Positions 7,606 to 16,320 of a stretch of 64,000 nucleotides of DNA are shown here, in pieces (the stretch's first letter is position 1; each line of letters begins with the position of its first letter). This stretch comes from G963556115 sp963678205 (GTDB lineage: Bacteria; Planctomycetota; SZUA-567), in the NCBI GenBank assembly GCA_963678205.1, contig OY782760.1:2728001-2792000 (forward strand), read 5' to 3'. The position numbers and the translations under genes are program-made. The notes under the pieces were generated by a model that was not told the origin of the DNA, did no database searches, and saw only the letters and a list, made by a program, of their open reading frames with translations.

Positions 7606-9627
7606 TTATGCGCTTGCTTCAACCTTACTTGCATCAATTATTTTCTTAGTCAAGTTAGCTGGAACCGGCTCATAATGTGATAAATGCATTGTATAATCTC
7701 CAGAGCCTTGTGTGATAGCCTTAAGCGTAGAAGCGTAATCCTGTACTTCTGAAAGCGGGACTTGCGCCTTAAGTACTTGCAGATTACCAAGTTGCTCCAT
7801 TCCAGTAGGACGTCCTCTTCTTGTAGAGATATCACCACTTATGTCCCCAGTATACTCTGAAGGGAAGGTTATCTCAATATCAACAATCGGCTCAAGAAGA
7901 ACTGGCTTACAGTTTTCAGCAATTTCAGAAAATGCATGTTCTGCCGCTGTCTGAAAAGCAATATCCTTTGAGTCAACTGGATGCTCTTTACCATCATAAA
8001 GTTCGCAGACAATATCAACTACCGGATATCCAGCAAGAAAACCTTTATCCATTGCCTTTTGAACGCCTTTTTCAACCGATGGGATATAAGATCCTGAGAT
8101 TACACCACCAACAATTGAATTAACAAACTCAAAGCCTTTTCCGCGCTCATTAGGAGATAATCTAATGTGAACTTCAGCAAACTGTCCTGCCCCACCTGAC
8201 TGCTTTCTGTGACGATAAGAACCTTCATTTTTCTTTGTAATTGTTTCAAGGTAAGGTATGCGGGGAGGTTTAGTCACAACCTCAAGGTTATATTTTGACT
8301 TCAATCTACCAAGCATGAACTCCAGATGCAATTGTCCGACGCCTCGAATTACTTGTTCATTGGTTAACTCATTACGCTCAAAATGAAATGTCGGATCTTC
8401 TTCACAAAGCTTATGCATATTAGTTGCAATTTTTTGCTCATCTCCTCGGTTCTTTGCTGAAATAGCAAGACCGGTCATAGGTGTTGGAAATGGAAGTGAA
8501 TGAAATACTGCCCCGAAGTCACCAACAGAAATTGTAGAGCCTACGTGCAAAGATTCAATCTTCGGAGTGCATACAATATCACCAGCAACAACATCAGTAA
8601 TCTCTTCATACTTACCGCCCTGAGGACGAAGGAATTTTGAAAATTTCTCTTTACTACCATCTGCATCAACAAACAACGTATCACCTACTTTTGCAGCCCC
8701 AGAAAAAACCCTGAAGAAGCTTAGTTTACCTACATGCGGATCAGAAACAACCTTAAATACCTGCGCTTTAAATGACCCTTCAACAGATGGCTCATATACT
8801 TCTTCATCACCGTTGTCTTTCACTATATCACGATGTGTATGAAATGGATCTGGTCCCCACTCTGCTACTCCATGCATCAACTGCTCAACACCAATATCCT
8901 TCTCAGCAGAGAGGCAGAAAATTGGAACAACCTGCCCTCCACACACAGCTTCTCTCAATACACCCATTACTTCATCATGAGAGATATTGTCACCGTCAAG
9001 ATACCTCTCCATAAGTGCCTCATCACACTCAACAGCAGACTCAGTTATTTCAAGCCTTTTGGCTTCAAGCCTGTCACCCTGATTACTTTCATTCATAACT
9101 CGAAGAGCACTCTTAAAGTCAGCACCTTCTCCATCATTAATAGTAAAGGCAACACATTGTTTACCAAAAGTATCTTTAATGTTTACTAACAACTCTGCAA
9201 AGTTAACACTCTCAGCATCCATACGTGTAACCACGATCATTCGCGCCACACCTTCCTTCTCTGCCAGATCCCAAGCCTTACGGGCAGACATTTCAATACC
9301 TTTTGAAGCATTAATACATATTATAGCAAGGTCAGCGGCATCAATTCCACGTACTGTAGCACCAATAAAATCCGGAGCTCCAGGAGTATCTATAATATGA
9401 AACTGTTTGTTATCATATTCACAGTTCATTACAGACGTACTCAAGCTATGCCCACGAGCTTTTTCATCTGGATCAAAATCACTTATAGTAGAACCATCAG
9501 CAATTGAACCCAATCTAGTTATCACCCCTGCCTTCAGCAGCATAGATTCAGCCAGCATAGTCTTCCCAGACTGGCTATGTCCACAAAGGACAATATTCCT
9601 TACATCTTTGGGGGTATAATTTGCCAT
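7606..9627 (-). CDS. EF-G-like translational GTPase (EF-G paralogue, FusA2/EF-G-II type)
   Basis: The five-domain EF-G layout is complete at 673 aa: G domain, domain II, then domains III-V, including SGGAGQFAEVHIRLSP and TRRGRPTGMEQL. The G motifs are not those of canonical EF-G. G1 is GHSQSGKT (residues 16-23). G3 is DTPGAPDF, with Ala84 where EF-G and EF-Tu have the catalytic His. G4 is VTRMD instead of NKMD. These changes are typical of EF-G paralogues of the EF-G-2 kind, whose role is poorly defined; the main translocase is probably encoded elsewhere. It has its own promoter (9701-9729), ribosome site AAAGGATCG and terminator hairpin. It is not next to rpsG/rpsL or tuf, which supports a paralogue rather than the housekeeping fusA. 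Confidence 0.88.
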   Translation of the reverse strand: MANYTPKDVRNIVLCGHSQSGKTMLAESMLLKAGVITRLGSIADGSTISDFDPDEKARGHSLSTSVMNCEYDNKQFHIIDTPGAPDFIGATVRGIDAADLAIICINASKGIEMSARKAWDLAEKEGVARMIVVTRMDAESVNFAELLVNIKDTFGKQCVAFTINDGEGADFKSALRVMNESNQGDRLEAKRLEITESAVECDEALMERYLDGDNISHDEVMGVLREAVCGGQVVPIFCLSAEKDIGVEQLMHGVAEWGPDPFHTHRDIVKDNGDEEVYEPSVEGSFKAQVFKVVSDPHVGKLSFFRVFSGAAKVGDTLFVDADGSKEKFSKFLRPQGGKYEEITDVVAGDIVCTPKIESLHVGSTISVGDFGAVFHSLPFPTPMTGLAISAKNRGDEQKIATNMHKLCEEDPTFHFERNELTNEQVIRGVGQLHLEFMLGRLKSKYNLEVVTKPPRIPYLETITKKNEGSYRHRKQSGGAGQFAEVHIRLSPNERGKGFEFVNSIVGGVISGSYIPSVEKGVQKAMDKGFLAGYPVVDIVCELYDGKEHPVDSKDIAFQTAAEHAFSEIAENCKPVLLEPIVDIEITFPSEYTGDISGDISTRRGRPTGMEQLGNLQVLKAQVPLSEVQDYASTLKAITQGSGDYTMHLSHYEPVPANLTKKIIDASKVEASA

Positions 9628-9700
9628 TTCACGATCCTTTCAAACAATCCTTCACGTATTCAAAGTGTATTGCATGCAATTACACATACACAACATTAAA

Positions 9701-9729
9701 ATTATATTAGCAAGAGGCCAGATTAACAA
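9701..9729 (-). promoter_or_regulatory. Promoter of the EF-G paralogue
   Basis: On the minus strand, TTGTTA (9724-9729) and a perfect TATAAT (9701-9706) are 17 bases apart. Transcription would begin near 9694, giving a leader of about 67 nt. That leader contains a 12-bp perfect palindrome, ATTGCATGCAAT (9669-9680). Confidence 0.6.
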
Positions 9730-10059
9730 GCATATAATAATTACCAAATAAATTATTTTCCACACCTGTTAACACCTAGAACTCCAAACAATTTATACCT
9801 AAAATATACAAAATTACCTTATACACTATATTTTAGTTTATAATCAATTTCCGAAGTAATCAGCAAAAGAGCAATTCATTTATAAAAATACAAAATATAT
9901 TGAAAGAACAATTATGAATAATAACTCTGCTAAAGAGACAGCTGCTGTTTACTGCCTTTTTTGTAAAGCTCACAGAATAAGATAAACAACTTTAAGTAGT
10001 AACGTAAAAGATTAGATATAGTTTTCTGTAATTTCTATATTACTGCAATATACTCACTT
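9730..10059. other. Gene-free AT-rich spacer
   Basis: I see no supported gene between the EF-G promoter and the IS3 remnant. Short frames exist but lack ribosome sites and family resemblance. Confidence 0.5.
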
Positions 10060-10216
10060 TCTAAAAAATTCACGGACACTTTCAAGTTTAAAAACCAAAT
10101 CACACTTAATGTTGCCCTTAAAACTGAGTTAGGAAAAGGTAACAATTGAAGAAATTACTGAAGTGCAAAATTCAACAGAGTACGTCAGCAATCTGGTATT
10201 TATGAAATATGTTTAA
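10060..10216 (+). pseudogene. Remnant of an IS3-family OrfA (transposase helix-turn-helix part)
   Basis: Translation gives SKKFTDTFKFKNQITLNVAL and then KTELGK. After a one-base frame change it continues as VTIEEITEVQNSTEYVSNL. This resembles the OrfA pattern KFS.EFK..V.LEALK.E.TI.EIA..Y.V...QI. There is no start codon, a frameshift is needed, and no OrfB follows. It lies 266 bases upstream of the decayed rfb genes, so it may mark one edge of the island. Confidence 0.5.
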
Positions 10217-10481
10217 TTAATTATAATCTTGAAACAAGAAGGGTAAATATAGATAATCTATATACTATCGATTAAAGAGATAAAAAAGTTACGATATTAT
10301 CAAATTATATTTTTTCTTAAGTGTAGTACCTTTAGTCTGAATCTATACGATATTTAATACACTGCATGCAGTATTATATTAAAAATATTGTTAAGTATAC
10401 ACTTAATTAGTATCGTGAAAATATGATAAGTTTAATTAATCTTACAACTTCTCGGGTTTTCCAAAATAAGAATGATATGTT

Positions 10482-11252
10482 ATGAAAGTAGTTATTCTTG
10501 CTGGAGGATATGGTACAAGGATATCTGAAGAGACATTAATTACTCCAAAGCCTATGATCGAAATTGGTGGTAAACCTATTTTATAGCATATCTTGAAAAT
10601 ATATTCTAATTATGGTTTTAATGATTTTGTCATACTTCTAGGGTATAAAGGGTATGTTATTAAAGAATATTTTTCAAATTACTTCATGCATCAAAGTGAA
10701 GTCTTGATTGATTTATCAAATAATTCAAAAACAATCCTGAATAATGAATCTGAACCGTGGAAAATACATCTAATAGATACAGGTTTAGATACTCAAACTG
10801 CGGGTAGAATTTTACGGGCAAAAAAATTTCTAGAAGATGATAGCTTTATGTTGACTTATGGAGATGGAGTAAGTGATATAAACATAAAAAGCCTTCTTGA
10901 ATTCCACAATTCAAAAGATGGAGTTGCTACTATGACATCTGTTTTACCTGAGGGTAGATTTGGGGCTGTTAATGCTGAGGATGATGGGAAAGTTACTAGT
11001 TTTGCTGAAAAACCTGCTGGTGATGGTCAATGGATTAATGCAGGATTCTTCGTGTTTAAGCCTCAAATATTTGACTACATAGCAAATGATACTGTGGCTC
11101 TAGAGAGAGAACCACTTGCTAAACTCGCTGAAAGTGATAATTTTTACACCTATAAGCATAAGGGATTTTGGCGTCCAATGGATACTATGCGGGATAAGCT
11201 TTATCTCGAAAACCTTTGGGCTACAAATGCTCCGTGGAAAACTTGGAAATGA
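10482..11252 (+). pseudogene. rfbF: Glucose-1-phosphate cytidylyltransferase, broken by one nonsense codon
   Basis: RfbF makes CDP-glucose, the first step of CDP-dideoxyhexose synthesis for O-antigen-like polysaccharide. The frame from ATG 10482 reads MKVVILAGGYGTRISEE, then TPKPMIEIGGKPIL, then TAG (10584-10586) where the family has Trp (GGKPILWHI), then HILKIYSNYGFNDFVILLGY. The rest is intact, with LTYGDGVSDI, FAEKPAGDGQWINAGFFVF and a C-terminal FWRPMDTMRDK. The full length of 256 aa is normal. A single TGG to TAG change explains the break, which makes the loss look recent. The stop overlaps the rfbG start (ATGA). Restart at ATG 10593 would lack the nucleotide-binding loop and is unlikely to be active. 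Confidence 0.9.
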
Positions 11253-12324
11253 TAAATTTATTTAATAACATTTTTGAACAACGAAGAGTCTTTATTACCG
11301 GTCATACAGGCTTTAAAGGTTCTTGGCTAACACAATGGCTTACAAAAATGGGTGCTATAGTCTATGGATATAGCCTTCAATCATCTACAACGCCAAATTA
11401 TCATTCTCAACTTGATAAAGAATATCAAGATACAATCGGTGATATAAATAATTTTGACTCAATATATAAAGCTATTTCAGAATTTAAACCAGAAGTAGTA
11501 TTTCACCTTGCAGCCCAACCCTTAGTTGGTGCGTCATACACTAACCCTATATCCACATTAAATACAAATATTATTGGGACAGCAAACCTTCTTGAATGCA
11601 TCTGTAAAACACCTTCCGTCAAAGCAGGTGTCATTATTACTACCGATAAATGCTATAAGAATACTGGAAAGAAAAAATGCTATTCTGAGTGTGATATACT
11701 TGGAGGAAGTGCCCTTATAGTGCTTCAAAAGCTTGTGCAGAGTTGGTCGTAGATTGCTATAGAGAATCTTTTTGTCAGACCAATAAACAACTGATTGCTA
11801 CTGCTCGTGCTCGAAATGTTATAGGTGGGGGAGACTGGACTCCATCTAGATTAATTCCTGATATTATAATTAGCGCTATAAAAAAAGAAACACTATGCAT
11901 ACGACATCCCGAGGCAACTAAACCTTGGCAACATGTGCTGGACTCGTTAAGTGGCTACCTTTTGCTTTCTCAGAAATTATTTGAGGGAGAAGAAAAATTT
12001 TCTCAGGCTTGGAATTTTGGTCCACCAGATAACAAAACTCATAGTGTTTCTGATATTATTAATATTGCTAAAAATCAATTAGGAAGCATTCAAGTATCTT
12101 ATGACAGCACCCCTTCTTTTAAAGAGGAGATGCTTCTCTCAATCAATTCAATTAAATCTAGAAACGAACTTGGTTAGGCTTCAGTATGGGATACAAATAG
12201 TAATTTTATTACTAAGACTATTGAGTGGTATAAGGAGTTCTATAGGGGTAATATTATCGCCGATAGACAAATTGAAGACTATATTAAGGACGCAAAAAAG
12301 CTTGGGCTAAACTGGGCAAAATAA
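11249..12324 (+). pseudogene. rfbG: CDP-glucose 4,6-dehydratase, broken by a frameshift and a nonsense codon
   Basis: RfbG is an NAD-dependent short-chain dehydratase acting on CDP-glucose. ATG 11249 overlaps the rfbF stop. The frame reads FITGHTGFKGSWLTQWL (nucleotide site), FHLAAQPLVGASYTNP and IITTDKCYKN. Near 11706-11716 one base appears lost, because the expected GGYDPYSASKACAE is read as GGS in one frame and PYSASKACAELVVDCYRESF in the next. The second part continues through ARARNVIGGGDW and WQHVLDSLSGYLLL to NELG, then TAG (12175-12177) where the family has Trp. It then resumes ASVWDTNSNF to a natural TAA at 12322-12324. Both lesions disable the gene; catalytic YxxxK (YSASK) lies after the frameshift. 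Confidence 0.9.
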
Positions 12325-12361
12325 TAGGTCTATTTCAACTATATTGTAATAGAATAAATAA

Positions 12362-13012
12362 TTAATTGCTTAAAAATGCATCTATAATTATCTGTGACAT
12401 ATAATCTAATTTATCCTTAGTCATACCTGGATAAACTCCTACCCATAAAAAATTATTCATAACATCCTCTGTATTGTAAAGATTATCTATAATACGATAA
12501 TCTTTATTTAGAAGTAAGTGATCAAAACATGGATGTTTTATGATATTTCCTGCAAATAAATTTCTAGTCTGAATTTTTTTACTTTCAAGAATCTGTACTA
12601 GTTGATTACGATTAATTGACGTATTATGTTTTAAATAAATTCCAAATCCAAACCATGCTGGAACTGCTCCGTCTGTATTTATTATAAAACCCAGTATATT
12701 ATTTAATACCTGGAGTTTTTCTAGCAAATATGTAAAATTTTCCCTACGGGCTCTAATAAAATCTTCAAGCTTATCTATTTGTGCAACGCCAATTGCAGCC
12801 TGCATCTCAGTTGCCTTTAAATTATAACCAAAGTGGCTATATACGTACTTATGATCATATCCAAAAGGAAGCTTGCCATATTGCTTATTAAATCTATTCT
12901 TACAGGTATTATCAACGCCAGGAGGACACCAACAATCACGCCCCCAATCTCGCATCGAAAGAATAATTTTGCTTAATAATTTATTGTCCGTATAAACTGC
13001 ACCTCCCTTCAT
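12362..13012 (-). pseudogene. rfbH: CDP-4-keto-6-deoxyglucose-3-dehydrase, C-terminal half only
   Basis: The 216 readable residues match the second half of RfbH, a PLP/iron-sulfur enzyme of CDP-dideoxyhexose synthesis. They begin KGGAVYTDNKLLSKIILSMR, followed by DWGRDCWCPPGVDNTCKNRF (cluster-binding Cys region) and GYDHKYVYSHFGYNLKATEM. The normal protein is about 430 aa. The N-terminal half, including the HHxT segment that replaces the PLP lysine just before MGEGGAV, is missing. The bases upstream of 13012 give only a weak echo of it, with a stop. The fragment points opposite to rfbF and rfbG, so the cluster has been rearranged as well as mutated. It is almost certainly inactive. Confidence 0.85.
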
Positions 13013-13021
13013 GAATTATAT

Positions 13022-13201
13022 AATAATCCTAATAAAACTTATGGGATAAAGATTCTCCAACATTTTCCAGCAGAAGAATTCGTCTTAGAGACTTCAAAAG
13101 TACTTGCTCTTGAAAGCAATAAATAATCAATTCTTGAAGGTTTGCCTGAAAAGTGGTTCAATCAAGGAGCAAATGAATATTTATATGAACACCACATTTA
13201 A
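13022..13201 (+). pseudogene. Unidentified decayed reading frame
   Basis: On the plus strand a protein-like frame reads NPNKTYGIKILQHFPAEEFV and then LETSKVLALESNK. One TAA (13124-13126) follows, and the frame resumes as SILEGLPEKWFNQGANEYLY, ending with TAA at 13201. Its composition looks like a real protein with one nonsense change. There is no start. I do not recognise the family; its position between rfbH and the IS3 remnant suggests debris of the same island. Confidence 0.3.
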
Positions 13202-13375
13202 TATGAGTGCATATTAGCTAATTAATTTTTTTTACTGCGACACTCTGAAAATGGCTTTATGTGTATTATAATTTGTACAATGATAAATAGATAATTTCTA
13301 TTTAATATTGATTCATAGTCTAACGAGCAATCTCTATTAAACATAACAGATTAGAGAACTCATTTAAAAATATTC

Positions 13376-13843
13376 AACCCATTCTGTAACCATATATACC
13401 TCTAAAGCGAGCATGTAATGCAATAGTATTCCTCTTATCTCAGAAGTAGACGACTTTTGCTAAATATTTGTAATACACGATTATACTAACCTAGAGAACC
13501 ATACACATTCTTGCCTCTGAATACTCTGCTTTAGCGAATAAATCAAAGCGTACCTTACTGACTCTCTTTTCCAAAGAACGCAACCGATTTTTTAGTATCT
13601 CTACCTCTTCTTTTATCTTCTGCTTTCTCAACTAAGCTCTCTGTTTTCTTTAGCAGAATCTAGATATCTAGTAATGCCTCAATTTCGACAATAGGCGTTA
13701 CTTTTCTTTTTATGCCAATTGTCTAAGCGTAGCTTTAGGTATATATAATTCTATCACTGCTTCTAAGACAGTATACTTTACTCAGCAACAAGCTTTAGCT
13801 CTTCTTATTCAAATTCCTGTAAACACCTTCTTGTATTTTCCAT
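13376..13843 (-). pseudogene. Remnant of an IS3-family element (OrfA plus the start of OrfB)
   Basis: From ATG 13843 the minus strand reads MENTRRCLQEFE, stop, EELKLVAE. In a shifted frame it reads VLEAVIELYIPKATLRQLA, then KKSVAFFGKESQ with TAA at 13555. These are the start, helix-turn-helix and C-terminus of a typical IS3 OrfA. From 13553 the next frame reads VRFDLFAKAEYSEARMCMVL, stop, VSIIVYYKYLAK, then HARFRGIYGYRMG, the conserved start of OrfB (MCRVLGVSRSGYY and YGYR motifs). The catalytic core is absent. Several frameshifts and stops show long decay. I could not define terminal inverted repeats. Confidence 0.75.
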
Positions 13844-13937
13844 GATAAACATCACTAAATGATTATAACGATTAGTTTTTTAGAATTCAACAATTTCCAG
13901 ATCTCTGCACTCACCCTCTCAACAAATATTAATATTG

Positions 13938-13966
13938 TTGACAAAAATAAATTTGAAATTTACAAT
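13938..13966 (+). promoter_or_regulatory. Promoter of mntH
   Basis: TTGACA (13938-13943, perfect) and TACAAT (13961-13966) are separated by 17 bases. The predicted start, near 13973, falls at the edge of an inverted repeat, listed separately. Confidence 0.65.
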
Positions 13967-13972
13967 TACTAA

Positions 13973-13996
13973 TTATTATTCATTTTTGAATAATAA
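13973..13996 (+). promoter_or_regulatory. Inverted repeat at the mntH transcription start, possible operator
   Basis: TTATTATTCA (13973-13982), TTTT, TGAATAATAA (13987-13996) is a perfect 10-bp inverted repeat placed at the predicted +1 of the mntH promoter. Metal transporters of this family are often controlled by MntR or Fur binding at such a place. The sequence is AT-only apart from one C and one G per arm, so chance is possible. Confidence 0.4.
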
Positions 13997-14065
13997 CATA
14001 AGTCTAAGAGAAGTTAAAATAATCAATTGGCATTTTATTATGTTTATGGGTGGAGGATTCAAATA

Positions 14066-15307
14066 ATGGAAGTAGCTAAAAAAAAAATCCCCTTTAAAAC
14101 TCTTCTAAGTTTTCTTGGTCCTGGCTTTTTAGTTACTGTCGGATTTATTGATCCTGGAAACTGGGCAACAAATATTGAGGGTGGATCAAAGTTCGGATAT
14201 GACCTTTTATGGGTCATCACCTTGAGTACAATTATGCTAATTGTAATTCAAAACATGGCAGCCAAGCTCGGTATTTCAACAGGAAAGTCTCTAGCAACAA
14301 ACATTAGAGAAAACTTTTCCAAACCTACCTCGGCTTTTCTTGGAACAACTATTGTTCTTGCCTGCGTAGCTACAGATGTAGCGGAGCTACTTGGTGGAGC
14401 AATTGGCTTCAACCTATTATTAGGATTTCCTCTATGGATAGGTGCACTTATTACCGTCCTTCTTGAAGTCTTTCTTCTAGTCAGCCAACGCTACCACCGT
14501 ATAGAAGCAACCATCATGGGATTTCTCGGGATAATTGCTTTATGCTACCTTATAGAAATTGTAATAGTACAGCCAGATTGGACAACACTAGCTCCAGCGA
14601 TAGTAGTTCCTAATATCAATAGTCATAGTATATACATTGCAATGGCAATTTTAGGTGCGGTTGTTATGCCCCATAATATTTTTCTACACTCAAATGTTAT
14701 TCATAGCCGTAAGTGGGGTATTTCAGAAAACGAAAAATTAAAAGTTCTCAAATTCGAAAAAATGGACACAACTATCGCCATGATTTTAGGTTGGGCAGTA
14801 AACTCAGCAATGATAATTGTTGCCGCGGCTGTATTTGCTGGTAATGGAATAATGGTCGACAGCATCGAACAGGCTTCTGAAACCTTAAAACCCCTTGCCG
14901 GCCCTCTTGCAGCTCTTTTATTTGCTATCGCTCTAGTATTTGCTGGTATTGGTTCATCAGTTACCTCATCAATGGCAGAGGTAAATGTAATTACTGGATT
15001 TTTAGGTAAACCTGAAGACCCCAAGACATTACTATACAGAGTTTCGGTCTTCATAACCGCAATACCTTCATTTTTAATCATCTTGTTCTCAGTAGATACG
15101 TTTAAAGTACTTATTTTCAGTCAGGTTGTCTTGAGTATACAGCTGCCATTTACTCTTGTCCCACTCTTAATCCTATGTTCAAAACGTAAGGTTATGGGGA
15201 AGTTTACCAGTGGAAAATCCGAATTTACTGCAGCTATTATAATTTCGATAATCGTTATAGCACTAAATCTATATCTACTCTATTCTACACTTGCAGGAGA
15301 TTCTTAA
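14066..15307 (+). CDS. mntH: NRAMP-family divalent metal (Mn2+/Fe2+) transporter
   Basis: Nramp proteins import Mn2+ or Fe2+ with protons. The TM1 motif GFIDPGNWATNIEGG carries the Asp and Asn metal ligands, and the TM6 motif GAVVMPHNIFLHS carries the Met and His region. The protein is 413 aa with about eleven hydrophobic segments, the usual size. I chose ATG 14066 because the strong TGGAGGATT ribosome site lies just upstream; the longer frame from 14027 would put that site inside the gene. It has its own promoter with an inverted repeat at +1. A UspA gene follows at once, its ribosome site inside the last codons, so the two are co-translated. Confidence 0.9.
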   Translation: MEVAKKKIPFKTLLSFLGPGFLVTVGFIDPGNWATNIEGGSKFGYDLLWVITLSTIMLIVIQNMAAKLGISTGKSLATNIRENFSKPTSAFLGTTIVLACVATDVAELLGGAIGFNLLLGFPLWIGALITVLLEVFLLVSQRYHRIEATIMGFLGIIALCYLIEIVIVQPDWTTLAPAIVVPNINSHSIYIAMAILGAVVMPHNIFLHSNVIHSRKWGISENEKLKVLKFEKMDTTIAMILGWAVNSAMIIVAAAVFAGNGIMVDSIEQASETLKPLAGPLAALLFAIALVFAGIGSSVTSSMAEVNVITGFLGKPEDPKTLLYRVSVFITAIPSFLIILFSVDTFKVLIFSQVVLSIQLPFTLVPLLILCSKRKVMGKFTSGKSEFTAAIIISIIVIALNLYLLYSTLAGDS

Positions 15308-15308
15308 C

Positions 15309-15722
15309 ATGCAAATATACAAACAAATTTTGATCACTATGGACTGCTCACCAGTTGATGACGCGATAATTGAACATGTTTCAGCTTTAGCCCTACAAAA
15401 CAATTCAATAGTGTCTCTTATACACATTATCCACTCACACACGATTGAACAGGATAGAGCATTACATAAAGATGCAAAAATATTTTTGAATGAAAAGTGT
15501 AAACTTTTGCAGAGTAAAGGTATAGAAACCCACATAATATTAAAAAGTGGCGAACCAGAAGAGGAAATAGTCTCAGTAATTAATAATGGAGAGTTTGATT
15601 TAGTTGCAATGGCAACTCACGGACACGGCTTTTTTGGTGACACTTTGTTTGGAAGTGTTTCACGGGTACTCAAGCATAAAACGACTGTCCCTCTTCTTAT
15701 TATTGGACCACAAGCAAAATAA
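15309..15722 (+). CDS. Universal stress protein (UspA family)
   Basis: This is a single UspA domain of 137 aa. It begins MQIYKQILITMDCSPVDD and ends with the nucleotide-loop motif ATHGHGFFGDTLFGSVSRVL, followed by TTVPLLIIG. The G-x2-G-x9-G-[ST] pattern indicates the ATP-binding subgroup. ATG 15309 follows GCAGGAGATT, which overlaps the end of mntH. In other bacteria Nramp transporters are found next to or fused with Usp domains, so this protein may tune manganese uptake; that role is inference. A hairpin at 15955-15991 may end the unit. Confidence 0.85.
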   Translation: MQIYKQILITMDCSPVDDAIIEHVSALALQNNSIVSLIHIIHSHTIEQDRALHKDAKIFLNEKCKLLQSKGIETHIILKSGEPEEEIVSVINNGEFDLVAMATHGHGFFGDTLFGSVSRVLKHKTTVPLLIIGPQAK

Positions 15723-15954
15723 AGTCCCGAAAAGAAAATGCTTAAGTTGAAAACATAGTTTAAAAATAAACTAGAGCAAACTCTTCTTCATTTAAAATAG
15801 AACTTAACAAAATAAGCTTTCTGATACTAAAAACATCTCTGACTACCAGAATTACAAACCTGCGGCAAAAAATACTGAGCTTAACTTTTACAGGTAACCA
15901 TCATACCAAACAAGAAATATACTAATATATACTTGCCATAATGCAAATTAATAA

Positions 15955-15991
15955 AACTCCCCCAATACACTTATAGCTGAGGGAGTTTTAC
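15955..15991 (+). terminator. Possible bidirectional terminator
   Basis: A 9-bp stem AAAACTCCC/GGGAGTTTT (15955-15963 with 15983-15991) has a 19-nt loop. It lies between the converging mntH-usp and arsR-metallothionein units and has T or A runs built into both arms. The rest of the 375-base gap (15723-16097) holds nothing I can support. Confidence 0.5.
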
Positions 15992-16097
15992 AAAATACAA
16001 TTGCTACAATCCTAGAATAGCTTTTGATTTTTACAGAGTTTATTATCCTTAAAATAACTTTCTTGCTACTATCTAAATCAGTAATATAATCAAGTTA

Positions 16098-16235
16098 TTA
16101 ACTCTTATCTTTAGTCTCACAAGGTTTTGACGGATTCTCAATGCAACCACATTTTTTCTTAGACTCTTCACAACACTTGCTTGATTCACTCTCTTTATTC
16201 GCTTCATCATTACAGCCGCATTTGCTTCCACACAT
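16098..16235 (-). CDS. Cys-rich metallothionein-like peptide, 45 aa
   Basis: ATG 16235 follows a very good ribosome site (AAAGGAGATATT). The peptide has eight Cys in 45 residues, in clusters CGSKCGC, KCCEES and KCGC plus one near the end, with many Lys, Glu and Ser and no hydrophobic core. That composition fits a metal-thiolate peptide in the cytoplasm. It does not match the SmtA or BmtA pattern I know, so it may be a new type. It lies 85 bases downstream of an ArsR-family repressor, and both starts share a DNA box (16251-16274 and 16609-16632). This supports metal-induced expression. A longer upstream start (16328) would run through the box and is unlikely. Confidence 0.7.
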   Translation of the reverse strand: MCGSKCGCNDEANKESESSKCCEESKKKCGCIENPSKPCETKDKS

Positions 16236-16250
16236 AATATCTCCTTTAGT

Positions 16251-16274
16251 ATTTAAGTAACTGCGCATATACCT
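16251..16274 (-). promoter_or_regulatory. Second copy of the ArsR-associated box, before the metallothionein gene
   Basis: On the minus strand the box reads AGGTATATGC, GCAGTTACTT, AAAT. It matches 19 of 24 positions of the box at 16609-16632 in front of arsR. It lies 15 bases upstream of the start codon of the Cys-rich gene and has the same orientation. Binding by the neighbouring ArsR protein is inference. Confidence 0.5.
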
Positions 16275-16320
16275 AACACGCAACAAAATAAAAAAATTAA
16301 CTAACCCTATCGCACTTAAA

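Noticed and set aside
9669..10372. Two 12-bp palindromes around GCATGC (9669-9680 and 10361-10372)
   Set aside because: Only two copies with different flanks are seen, and short palindromes are expected by chance; not enough to call a site.
10584..12177. Reassignment of UAG to Trp
   Set aside because: ffh, ftsL and murG end in TAG, RF1 is intact, and rfbG also has a frameshift. Ordinary decay explains both codons.
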